Position numbers and translations under genes: made by a program. 64,000 nucleotides of DNA, taken from G965214625 sp965214625. Its GTDB lineage: Bacteria > Pseudomonadota > Gammaproteobacteria > Arenicellales > Poriferihabitantaceae. Where the stretch lies: the NCBI GenBank assembly GCA_965214625.1, contig OZ243962.1, positions 2,356,001 through 2,420,000 on the forward strand. The letters run 5' to 3'. Below are positions 44,248-52,374 of this stretch, piece by piece. Position 1 is the first letter of the stretch; each line of letters starts with the position of its first letter. Under the pieces are notes generated by a model, which searched no databases, had not been told where the DNA came from, and worked only from the letters and a program-made list of their open reading frames with translations.

Positions 44248-45104
44248 AACGGATCGTCAATGGAGTGTTTTATGCCGTTGAATAAACGATTATAGTCCAC
44301 TATCAGGTTCTCCCGCCAATGTAGCCGGGGCTGATTTTCGAGTTCGAAATTACTCTGTTACCCCGATCTGCCTTTCGCCGTGGCTGTTTTTTCCTGATAC
44401 ATTCCCATGGCATGTCGTGTGGATATCATTGATGTTTGTTTTACTTTAGCAATACTCTGTATGTTGTTCAATTCAATGGAACCGGTCACTGTCGGAACAG
44501 GTAACCCGGATGATCGGACGGACAGTTTGGTGGGCAGACAGATGGCGGAAGTGGGTGAACAGCGACGATACGGCCGTCACAAGGGTTCAAGGTGTTTCGC
44601 AGCGACCGGGTGTGCTTCGTGGTTTGTACGAAGCCAGGCCGGTCCAGTTGACGAACATAGGGAAAATCGGACCTGGATGTTGATTTCCAATAGGTTCCTT
44701 CCAACGACACACAGCGGTTGAATCCTGCGTTGAACTGACGAGCGTCTTGATCGATTTATGGTAGCATTGGACCGACTCGGGATGGAACGAACAATCGGTT
44801 TTGTTGATTTCGGGCCTGGCTTGTGTTGCAAGATGGTTCCGGGGCAGTCAGACCAGACAGTGGCAGCTGATCACGAGCATTATTTTGACCGAGCCATTAT
44901 CGAAGATGTGCAGTCGGAAGCTTGGAATCTGGCGCACAAGGAGTGAAACAGGTGTGGACTGGCAGTTTCAGGCGATGGCGTATAAAGGCGCTGTTCGCCA
45001 TGCGCAACAACCGGAAGCGGGTTTTATCCAGGATCGGAACCGTGTATTGGATCACTGATGCGGGTTTTGAAAGTATATAGTCAATTTAATTTGAGAGTAA
45101 TGAG
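44248..45104. other. Long intergenic stretch, nothing recognised
   Basis: The longest gene-free stretch of the window, about 857 bases, between the divergent MocR gene and mmsA. Open frames on both strands were read and none has a recognisable motif or good start. It must hold the promoters of the two flanking genes. The last bases before mmsA (GAGAGTAATGAG) serve as its ribosome binding site. Confidence 0.45.
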
Positions 45105-46610
45105 ATGACAGAAAAATTACATCATTTTGTGAACGGCCAAAAAATGGCGGGTCACAGCGGTCGTTTCGGCGATGTTTATAATCCGGCGCGGGGCACGGTT
45201 GCCAAACAGGTGCCGCTTGCCAGCAAGACGGAAGTTGAGGCGGCGATTGCAGTGGCCCACGCTGCTTTTCCTGCCTGGGCGGCAACGCCTGCCGGTCGGC
45301 GTGCTCAGGTCATGTTTGCCTTCCGGGACCTGATCAGATCGCATATGGCCGAACTGGCCGAACTGGTTTCCTCGGAACACGGCAAGACACTGGATGATGC
45401 GAAAGGCTCAATCACACGTGGACTGGAAGTGGTCGAGTATGCCTGCGGCATATCGCAAGTGCTCAAGGGAGACTACTCTGAAAGTGTAGCCGGGGGGGTT
45501 GACTCCTGGAATGTGCGACAGCCTCTCGGTGTCTGTGCCGGCATCACCCCCTTTAATTTTCCTGCGATGGTGCCCATGTGGATGTTTCCCATGGCACTTG
45601 CCTGTGGCAACACCTTTGTCCTGAAACCCTCGGAGCGCGACCCTTCGTGTGCGTTGCGGTTGGCTGAGTTGATGAAGGAAGCCGGTTTGCCGGACGGTGT
45701 GCTCAATGTCGTCAATGGTGACAAGGAAGCAGTGGATACATTGCTGGTAGACGATCGTGTCAAGGGGATCAGTTTCGTGGGGTCGACCACCATTGGAGAA
45801 TATATTTATCACACGGGCAGTCTCCATAACAAACGTGTTCAGGCGCTCTGTGGCGCCAAGAATCATATGGTCGTCATGCCGGATGCGGATATGGATCAGG
45901 TGGTTGATGCGGTGCTCGGTGCTGCGTATGGTTCGGCAGGGGAAAGATGTATGGCGATTTCGGTGGTGGTGACGATTGGGGACGATACGGCGGATGCGAT
46001 GATCGAAAGATTGATGCCGAAACTCGATGCGCTGACAGTCGGGCCGTATACCGACCCTGCGGCTGAAATGGGACCGGTGATTAACCCGCAAGCCAAAACA
46101 AGAATAGAGGGATATATTCAAAAAGGGGTTGAAGAGGGTGCCAAATTGATCCGCGACGGTCGGCATCTTGTGGTGCCGGGCGCCGAGAAGGGTTGTTTTG
46201 TCGGCGCGACCATCTTTGACCGGGTCAAGACCGACATGAGCATCTACAAGGATGAGATCTTCGGTCCGGTACTTTGTGTTGTCAGGGCCGGAAGTTACGA
46301 TGAAGCGATTGAAATGATCAACAATCATGAATATGGAAACGGGACCGCCATTTTTACCCGGGATGGAGATGCGGCGCGGGACTTCAGTCACCGTATTCAA
46401 ATTGGGATGGTCGGTATCAATGTGCCGATCCCGGTGCCGTTGGCATTCCACAGTTTCGGGGGATGGAAACGTTCTCTCTTTGGAGATCATGCGATTCATG
46501 GACCGGAAGGCGTGCGGTTTTATACCAAGCTGAAAACCATTACTTCACGATGGCCATCGGGAATCCGATCCGGTGCGGTGTTCAATTTCAAGGCTGGTGG
46601 AGAGCACTAG
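45105..46610 (+). CDS. mmsA: Methylmalonate-semialdehyde dehydrogenase (CoA-acylating)
   Basis: 501 residues. Oxidises methylmalonate or malonate semialdehyde to propionyl- or acetyl-CoA, in valine, thymine, beta-alanine and inositol breakdown. The family start HHFVNGQKMAGHSGRFGDVY, VCAGITPFNFPAMVPMWMFP, KPSERDPSCALRL, the catalytic cysteine in SAGERCMAISV and INVPIPVPLAFHSFGGWK are all present. The cysteine is followed by MA, as in CoA-acylating members, which lack the general-base glutamate of ordinary aldehyde dehydrogenases. No mmsB or aminotransferase is adjacent, so its pathway here is open. It stands alone with long gaps on both sides. Confidence 0.92.
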   Translation: MTEKLHHFVNGQKMAGHSGRFGDVYNPARGTVAKQVPLASKTEVEAAIAVAHAAFPAWAATPAGRRAQVMFAFRDLIRSHMAELAELVSSEHGKTLDDAKGSITRGLEVVEYACGISQVLKGDYSESVAGGVDSWNVRQPLGVCAGITPFNFPAMVPMWMFPMALACGNTFVLKPSERDPSCALRLAELMKEAGLPDGVLNVVNGDKEAVDTLLVDDRVKGISFVGSTTIGEYIYHTGSLHNKRVQALCGAKNHMVVMPDADMDQVVDAVLGAAYGSAGERCMAISVVVTIGDDTADAMIERLMPKLDALTVGPYTDPAAEMGPVINPQAKTRIEGYIQKGVEEGAKLIRDGRHLVVPGAEKGCFVGATIFDRVKTDMSIYKDEIFGPVLCVVRAGSYDEAIEMINNHEYGNGTAIFTRDGDAARDFSHRIQIGMVGINVPIPVPLAFHSFGGWKRSLFGDHAIHGPEGVRFYTKLKTITSRWPSGIRSGAVFNFKAGGEH

Positions 46611-47148
46611 CCCGGGTTTGCCGCCTATATGCGTATATCCCCCATATTCAAATCATTTGGCATTGATGTTGCATATGACCTGCAGGTCGAGATAACGGTT
46701 GCGGCTGAGCGTGTTGTACGGTTACGGAACACCATGGCAACGAGGTCCGGCACGGGCAGTTGGAATGGTACATTCAATCGTTCCATGGTGACCTGTCACC
46801 GTGGGACGTGACCGTTATGTTTCGGGCCACTTCCCCGGGGGAAGTGATTTCGGGTCATGTGGAGTTTCAGATTGTGATGGGACGGATTGCCCTCAAGGAT
46901 CCGGGATGATTGTATTATCACCACCATGGATCCCAAGGCTTCGGTCAGCGGGTCTGAAGTGGCCGGGACTCCAATGAATGCCCATGCTGTTTGCGGGCAG
47001 ACGATGGATGCGGACTTGAATGCATCAGTCAATCCCTGCACCGGGGACGGGCGACCTTTCTATTGTTATAATCTTTCAGGTCATCCCGATTGCGTAAAGG
47101 TGTTCGGGTGATTTCCCAGGGTCTTGAAATAACGGTAACAGTAGAATA
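46611..47148. other. Intergenic stretch with palindromes
   Basis: About 540 bases between mmsA and the OsmC gene. No gene was recognised. It contains two strong palindromes near its middle, at 46788-46801 and 46828-46846, listed separately. Confidence 0.45.
46828..46846. repeat. 19-base palindrome
   Basis: CACTTCCCC, one central G, GGGGAAGTG: nine perfect pairs about one base. A second palindrome, GGTGAC-CT-GTCACC, lies 26 bases upstream (46788-46801). Both are about 300 bases before the osmC-like start. They could be operator sites or hairpins of a transcript terminator for mmsA; no T tract follows. Confidence 0.4.
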
Positions 47149-47673
47149 ATGCAAAATTTTAAAGAGATCTATGAACAGAAACAGGCAATTCTGAGGAAAC
47201 GTCCAGACAAATGCCAGGTTGAAGTCAGTGCGCAAAGTCATCTTGTCGAGGCTTTCCGCAGTCAGGTCACGACGCGTGGCTTTGAGATTATTGTCGATCA
47301 ACCCGGCAATATGGGGAGTACGGATCAGGGGCCCCGTCCGAGTGAATACGTGCTGGCGGCCTTGGCTGCCTGCCATGAAGTGACCTATCGACTGTACGCG
47401 GATGCGATGGAGATTGATCTTAAGGATATCTCAGTCAGCGTGACCGGGAAATCGGATGCAAGGGGTTTTTTCAACCTTGATGAAGCGGTCCCTGCCGGAT
47501 TCAGTGAGGTGGTCGGTACGATTGACATCGTCAGCGATGCCAGTGATGAGGATCTCGAAAGATTGCGCCTGGCAGTCAATCGCCATTGCCCGGTGCTGGA
47601 TGACCTGACAAAGCCGATGAAGGTTGAACTCGAATTAAAACGGGAAAAGGGGCAGGAAGCCTGCCCCGACTGA
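47149..47673 (+). CDS. OsmC family protein
   Basis: 174 residues with the OsmC/Ohr fold. The conserved first cysteine is Cys75 in ALAACHEVTYRLYA and the second Cys147 in NRHCPVLDDL, the pair that reduces organic hydroperoxides in OsmC and Ohr. GPRPSEYVLAAL before the first cysteine is typical of the OsmC branch. The dithiol partner is usually a lipoylated protein or thioredoxin. An extra N-terminal stretch of about 40 residues is common in the YhfA-like group. Its end overlaps a perfect 26-base palindrome. Confidence 0.87.
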   Translation: MQNFKEIYEQKQAILRKRPDKCQVEVSAQSHLVEAFRSQVTTRGFEIIVDQPGNMGSTDQGPRPSEYVLAALAACHEVTYRLYADAMEIDLKDISVSVTGKSDARGFFNLDEAVPAGFSEVVGTIDIVSDASDEDLERLRLAVNRHCPVLDDLTKPMKVELELKREKGQEACPD

Positions 47674-47689
47674 CTCGAGTCAGTCGGGG
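47649..47689 (+). terminator. Two overlapping hairpins at the end of the OsmC gene
   Basis: GGGGCAGG-AAG-CCTGCCCC (47649-47667) is followed by the perfect 26-base palindrome of 47664-47689, built from CCCCGACTGACTC and its complement. They share the CCCC at 47664-47667, so only one can form at a time. The coding end and stop codon lie inside the second. No T tract follows at once. It may stop transcription between the convergent OsmC and ABC operons. Confidence 0.5.
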
Positions 47690-47715
47690 TACAAGGTTGG
47701 TGTTTTCAGCCGGAA

Positions 47716-48804
47716 TCAATACGGGCGTGTGGAACGTGGCTGTCCCTTGATTTGTCCGATCGGTGCGGTCAATCCCATTTCTTCGAGTGCCTTTTTGATG
47801 GGCATGTCGTTATAGGCATTTTCCGGTGCATCGGGCGATTTCAGCACCTTGAGTTCATGCAAGAAAGCATAGCCGTTGTTCATCAGGGTAAGGACATCCT
47901 CATCGAAAATCATTTTGGCTTGATAAGTGATCGGGTCACCGCCAATCGCTGCCGGATTCTCTTCATAGATGGCGGACCAGATGGTGGCTTTGGGATAGCC
48001 GGTCAATTCCTCGAACAGGATGTCTACTGTTTCACCCGGATTGTTGATAATAAATTGCATGGCTTCAATTTCCGCTTTCATCCAGCCAATGGCCGCTTCC
48101 GGGTGTTTTTCGATGAAGTCCTGGCGCATCAAGGTAAAATCCGCATCTGTCTCACCCCAGGGTGCGCCGGTGGCAACATATTTGGCATGACCTGCCTCGA
48201 CAATGCGCCGGGCATGCGGTTCCCACATCGCCGCACCGCCTTGCATCTTGCCTGCTTCGAAATTGCTGGTAATGACTTCAATGGTCATGCTCAGTCGTTC
48301 TGACGGTGTAAAAGCGCCTTTGCTGATAATCGAGTCGACAAATCGGTTGGCACACGTACCACGGTGAACCGCAAACGGCTTGCCGGTGAGCCACTTGCCC
48401 GCTTCTTCCACACTGGCAAAATCAGGCGCGTCGGTTGGCACAACAATTTTGTTGCAGTTCTGGCCGTTACTGAACATGGGGGTGGAGACCAGGCGAATGT
48501 CAGCAATTTGTCGTTTGGTCGTGGCGACCAGTGAAGGCATGTCTCCCATCGTACCGATCTGCATTTTGTCGGCCAGCAATGCGTTGACCATGGGCGGTCC
48601 GGTCAGGTGCGCCTCAAATTTTACGGTACTGCCTTCGGGTAGATATTTCTCATGCAGGGCCTGATGCTTGATAATGACGCCATTCCATCCCCCGGTCCAG
48701 TACGGATGGTAACCATAGGTGATATGCACCGGATCGGCCGCATGCAGGGAGCCCATCAACAGAAACAGGCCAGCAAACAAAAATCGCACATTAAGTTTTT
48801 TCAT
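47716..48804 (-). CDS. ABC transporter substrate-binding protein, SsuA/TauA/NMT1-like
   Basis: 362 residues. Signal peptide MKKLNVRFLFAGLFLLMGSL, cleaved after HA. The mature protein has the NMT1/SsuA-type two-lobe pattern: ITYGYHPYWTGGWNGVI, HLTGPPMVNALLADKMQIG, MGDMPSLVATTK, AVHRGTCANRFVDSI and AMWEPHARRIVEAG. Family members bind taurine, alkanesulfonates, nitrate, bicarbonate or pyrimidine precursors; the ligand here is not clear. It is the last gene of a five-gene minus-strand operon, 40 bases after the second ATPase. No sulfonate monooxygenase or nitrate reductase gene is in the window to reveal the substrate. Confidence 0.87.
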   Translation of the reverse strand: MKKLNVRFLFAGLFLLMGSLHAADPVHITYGYHPYWTGGWNGVIIKHQALHEKYLPEGSTVKFEAHLTGPPMVNALLADKMQIGTMGDMPSLVATTKRQIADIRLVSTPMFSNGQNCNKIVVPTDAPDFASVEEAGKWLTGKPFAVHRGTCANRFVDSIISKGAFTPSERLSMTIEVITSNFEAGKMQGGAAMWEPHARRIVEAGHAKYVATGAPWGETDADFTLMRQDFIEKHPEAAIGWMKAEIEAMQFIINNPGETVDILFEELTGYPKATIWSAIYEENPAAIGGDPITYQAKMIFDEDVLTLMNNGYAFLHELKVLKSPDAPENAYNDMPIKKALEEMGLTAPIGQIKGQPRSTRPY

Positions 48805-48844
48805 TTTTCAATCTCTCGGTGTGGTTGTTGAATTAAGCATGATG

Positions 48845-49675
48845 TCAGATATTCGAAACTTCATGCTCGGCTTGGAAAATTTCCGCAGTCCCTGCATACA
48901 GCCAGGTCATGGCTTCCTGTTTCAGTTCAAGATACCGACTGGTGGTGAGGACATCAATGGTTCTCGGTCGAGGCAAATCGATCTCGATCATCTTGGTAAT
49001 ATTGTTTGGTGCCGCATCCATCACGTAGAGTCGATCAGCCAAAAACAGTGCCTCTTCCAGTTCAGACGTGATAAACAGCGTTGACAGGCGCGTATCTTCA
49101 AACAGTTTAAGATAATATTCCTGCAGGATTTCACGTGTCATCACGTCAAGCCCCCTGAAAGGCTCGTCCAGTATCATGATATCGGGGCTGTTGATCAAGG
49201 CCTGCGCGATTTCTGCCCGCCGCTTCATGCCGCCGGACAGCTGATTGGGATATTTATCCTTGAAATCGATCAGACCGAATCGCTCCAGCAATTCATCTGC
49301 CCGTATTTTTGCCTGTTGTTTGGGGATTTCATTGCGAACCAGGGGGCCGAATATGACGTTGTCAGTGACCGTCATCCAGGGCCACAGGGCGGTTTCCTGA
49401 AAGACCATGATCCGGTCGGATCCGGGGTGGCTGATCAGCTTACCATCGACTTCCATGAGTCCAGAATCGGCTTTCAGATACCCTGCCAGCAAATAGGCAA
49501 GCGTGGATTTGCCACATCCGGAACTTCCCATGATCACATTCAACATGCCGGGTTCGAAATCAACCGAGCAGTGCTGTATGACATCCACTGTTTCGCCAGT
49601 CTGATTCACAAAGCCCTTTGCAACATCCTGAAGTCGGATCCGGCCCCGCAGGTTTTTCTTGTCCATAGTATCCAC
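48845..49675 (-). CDS. ABC transporter ATP-binding protein (SsuB/TauB type), second of two
   Basis: 276 residues. Walker A GSSGCGKST, signature LSGGMKRR, Walker B IMILDEP and the switch region before SELEEALFLADR where most homologues have a histidine (THDLEEA); here the preceding residue pair is TS, so the H-loop histidine seems replaced. That would weaken ATP hydrolysis and fits an asymmetric ATPase pair with the gene at 50468. It starts 3 bases after the second permease gene. Cytoplasmic, bound to the permeases. Confidence 0.88.
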   Translation of the reverse strand: MDTMDKKNLRGRIRLQDVAKGFVNQTGETVDVIQHCSVDFEPGMLNVIMGSSGCGKSTLAYLLAGYLKADSGLMEVDGKLISHPGSDRIMVFQETALWPWMTVTDNVIFGPLVRNEIPKQQAKIRADELLERFGLIDFKDKYPNQLSGGMKRRAEIAQALINSPDIMILDEPFRGLDVMTREILQEYYLKLFEDTRLSTLFITSELEEALFLADRLYVMDAAPNNITKMIEIDLPRPRTIDVLTTSRYLELKQEAMTWLYAGTAEIFQAEHEVSNI

Positions 49676-49678
49676 CGT

Positions 49679-50449
49679 TTATCGAGTCTCCTTCCAGGGC
49701 ATCATTTTTCGCTCTATCCAATCCACGATGAGAGTGGACAGGAATCCGGCCAGACCAATACTGATCATGCCAATGAGGACCACCTCGGGTGTTGAACTGA
49801 CATAACCCTCCCAGGTCATTCGACCCAGTCCGCTGTCACTGGCGATCATCTCTGCCGCAATCACCACATTCCAGGTAATCGCAATGCCGAGTGTCATGCC
49901 CACGGCGATGGAGGGAATGACCGACGGCAGCATGATCCGTCTGAAGACATCGAGTTTTGAGGCACCGAGCGATTTCGCGAGCCAAAGATGCTCGTTCTGG
50001 ATCCGGCCTACGCCATCATAAACATTGATCACGATGACGAAAAAAGCACCGACAAAGGTAATGAAAACGATACTGGACTCATTGGTCGGCCAGAACAAAA
50101 TGGAAATGGGCACCCACGCCAAGGGGGGGATTGGCCGAAGCAGTTCAAATACCGGGAAAAACAGGTCGCGGAATTTTTCACTGGTTCCGAAGACCAGTCC
50201 CAGGGGGATTCCCAGTATCTGGGCGATCAGAAAACCGATGACAACCCGTTGAAAACTGATCAGCCAGGAATGCCAGTAATCGCTGTCAGTCAGATAGTCG
50301 GATAAAAACGTGGACAGGGTTTCGATGGGTGTGGGCAGCTCTGCAAAACCGGAGATACCCATGGTTACCGACAGGTGCCACAAAACAAAAAAGGAAATGA
50401 CCGACACGGCACCGCGCCATTTGAATTGCGACCATTGATTGAATTTCAT
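49679..50449 (-). CDS. ABC transporter permease (SsuC/TauC type), second of two
   Basis: 256 residues with six expected membrane helices. The binding-protein-dependent transport signature that contacts the ATPase is AKSLGASKLDVFRRIMLPSV near residue 165, followed by GMTLGIAITWNVVIAAEMIA. LLRPIPPLAWVPISILFW is the usual SsuC/TauC segment. It starts 18 bases after the first ATPase gene and ends 3 bases before the second. It is related to, but clearly different from, the permease at 51344, so the two may form a heterodimeric channel. Confidence 0.9.
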   Translation of the reverse strand: MKFNQWSQFKWRGAVSVISFFVLWHLSVTMGISGFAELPTPIETLSTFLSDYLTDSDYWHSWLISFQRVVIGFLIAQILGIPLGLVFGTSEKFRDLFFPVFELLRPIPPLAWVPISILFWPTNESSIVFITFVGAFFVIVINVYDGVGRIQNEHLWLAKSLGASKLDVFRRIMLPSVIPSIAVGMTLGIAITWNVVIAAEMIASDSGLGRMTWEGYVSSTPEVVLIGMISIGLAGFLSTLIVDWIERKMMPWKETR

Positions 50450-50467
50450 GTTACAGGCACTCCTTAC

Positions 50468-51331
50468 TCATGCCAATTCCCGTTCACCCCGCTCAAACGC
50501 TTTTTTCGCTTCCTCGTGAACGGCTGCCACCGCCTGTTGCTTTAATTCGATAAAGCGTTGACTGGTCAATATGTTCCGTGTTCGGGGGCGTGGCAGGTCG
50601 ACCTCAAGGCGAAGCTTGATGGTGCCGGGCCGAGTGGTCATCACTACCACAGAATCAGCCAGAAAAATGGCCTCATCAAGATCATGTGTAATAAAGAAAA
50701 CGGTCTTTCGAAATTGGTCGTAAATATTCAGCAGATGTTCGTGCATCACCGTTTTGGACACCGTATCCATGGCCCGAAACGGCTCATCGAGGAGCAATAT
50801 CTTTGGATTGTTGATCAGGGCACGCAGAATTTCGACCCTGCGTTGCATTCCAGAAGATAATTGTGTCGGGTAGGAATCGGCAATACGGTCCAGTTGACCA
50901 ATTTTGGCCAGTAGCGTCATCGCTTGTTCAAGGGCTTCGTTTTCGGGCATTTTTTTCTGTACGATCAGTCCATAAGCGACATTCTGCAGCACCGTTTTCC
51001 AAGGAAACAAAGCCCCGTTTTGAAAGACGACGACGCGGTCCGGTCCGGGAACAGGCGGGTTGCCGACTGTCGACAAAGGATCACCATCGAGCATCACCTG
51101 GCCTGAGGTCAAATTGTCAAATCCGGCCAGGATGTTGAGCAGTGTGCTCTTGCCGCAACCCGAAGGTCCGACCACGGCAATAAAATCACCGGCGGGAATC
51201 TCGAGACTGCATTGTTCCAGCGCAACAACGTGAATGCCAGACGGATCGTAGATCTTGCCGACCTGGTCGACCGAAAGATAGCCCAGCTTTTTGTCCTGTC
51301 CGTTGATCCTGGTGTGCGTGTCTGTAGGCAT
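50468..51331 (-). CDS. ABC transporter ATP-binding protein (SsuB/TauB type), first of two
   Basis: 287 residues. Walker A GPSGCGKST, signature LSSGMQRR (normally LSGGMRQR; the first Gly is Ser), Walker B ILLLDEP and an intact H-loop in FFITHDLDEAIFLADS. It starts 12 bases after the first permease gene. With the ATPase at 48845, whose H-loop looks altered, it could make a heterodimer with one good and one degenerate site. The C-terminal tail EVDLPRPRTRNIL is shared by both ATPases. Confidence 0.9.
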   Translation of the reverse strand: MPTDTHTRINGQDKKLGYLSVDQVGKIYDPSGIHVVALEQCSLEIPAGDFIAVVGPSGCGKSTLLNILAGFDNLTSGQVMLDGDPLSTVGNPPVPGPDRVVVFQNGALFPWKTVLQNVAYGLIVQKKMPENEALEQAMTLLAKIGQLDRIADSYPTQLSSGMQRRVEILRALINNPKILLLDEPFRAMDTVSKTVMHEHLLNIYDQFRKTVFFITHDLDEAIFLADSVVVMTTRPGTIKLRLEVDLPRPRTRNILTSQRFIELKQQAVAAVHEEAKKAFERGERELA

Positions 51332-51343
51332 TGTGATGAGGTA

Positions 51344-52252
51344 TCAATCGGCGGTGAGTCCCAATGATTGCGCTCGCCAGCGCATCAGGCGACTGCCGAT
51401 GATGCGAATGATGGCGCTACTGATATAGCCCACGATGCCCAATGTCACCATCATGATGACAATGGTCGGATACTGAACCAGGTTGTAGGATTCCAGAATC
51501 ATGAAGCCCAACCCATACTGGGCCGCGATCATTTCTCCGGCCACCAGGGAAAACCAGGCGGCTCCCATCGCGATTTGCAAACCGGTGAAAATGGAGGGCA
51601 GGGCGCCGGGTATAATGACATCTCGCAAAATGTCGGCGGGCTGGGCGCCGAGGCACCGGGCTGCCCTGAAATAATCGCTGTCTATGGACCTGACGCCGAG
51701 CAGGGTATTCATGGTGGTTGCGAAAAAGGCGACCAGAAACGTCACAAAAATTACCGCAGGTTCGTTTCCCGGAAAGATCAAAATGGCAACGGGCACCCAA
51801 GCCAGGGGTGGGATCGGTCTCAAGAGACCAAGGAGTGCGGAGGCGTATTCATTGACCTTGATGCGCCATCCCATCAAAATACCAAGTGGAACGCCGAGCA
51901 GGACGGCCAAACAAAAGGAAGTGGTTGCGCGGTAGGTGCTGTACCAGATATGCAGGTAATAATCCTTGGTGAACAGGGACAAGCCATAGCTCGGGTCACG
52001 ACTGACCCATTCGATAATCACGGTGAGTGGATCAGGGAGGCGCTGGAAGGAGGCAATCGGTACCCACTTGACACAGCCGTACCAAGCGATGAGCGTGATG
52101 ACATAGCCCAACCACAGGTACTGCATCTTTTTGTTCTGAAGCGAAATTCTCACCCGGATATTGTTTTTGTCTGATTGTGGAGGAAGAGGAACAAAAAATT
52201 GTACCCCATTATTGATCCTTCTCTCAAGCTGCGGGAGAATTGTCCAACGCAA
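51344..52252 (-). CDS. ABC transporter permease (SsuC/TauC type), first of two
   Basis: 302 residues from TTG 52252. A start at ATG 52126 would give 260 residues, the usual SsuC length, and begin at the first membrane helix (MQYLWLGYVITLIAWYG), so the 42 extra residues are doubtful. The EAA loop contacting the ATPase is AARCLGAQPADILRDVIIPG, followed by GLQIAMGAAWFSLVAGEMIA. LLRPIPPLAWVPVAILIFPG is the family hallmark. It is the first gene of the five-gene operon and is divergent from the acyl-CoA dehydrogenase gene across 122 bases. Confidence 0.88.
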   Translation of the reverse strand: MRWTILPQLERRINNGVQFFVPLPPQSDKNNIRVRISLQNKKMQYLWLGYVITLIAWYGCVKWVPIASFQRLPDPLTVIIEWVSRDPSYGLSLFTKDYYLHIWYSTYRATTSFCLAVLLGVPLGILMGWRIKVNEYASALLGLLRPIPPLAWVPVAILIFPGNEPAVIFVTFLVAFFATTMNTLLGVRSIDSDYFRAARCLGAQPADILRDVIIPGALPSIFTGLQIAMGAAWFSLVAGEMIAAQYGLGFMILESYNLVQYPTIVIMMVTLGIVGYISSAIIRIIGSRLMRWRAQSLGLTAD

Positions 52253-52374
52253 CGGAGTGTGAACGACAGGGTGTGCCCGGTCCGTTTGCCATGGCCAATG
52301 TGGGCAATGTGGGCGACAGCAAAATGCGAATTTTCTGATAAACTATGGCGCCTGTTTCGTCGATTTCATGCAAT

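Noticed and set aside
42728..44722. Similar short strings (ACACAGCGGTTGA) on both sides of the MocR gene, possible direct repeats
   Set aside because: Only 13 bases match and the flanks differ; no transposase or integrase is present, so chance is a sufficient explanation.
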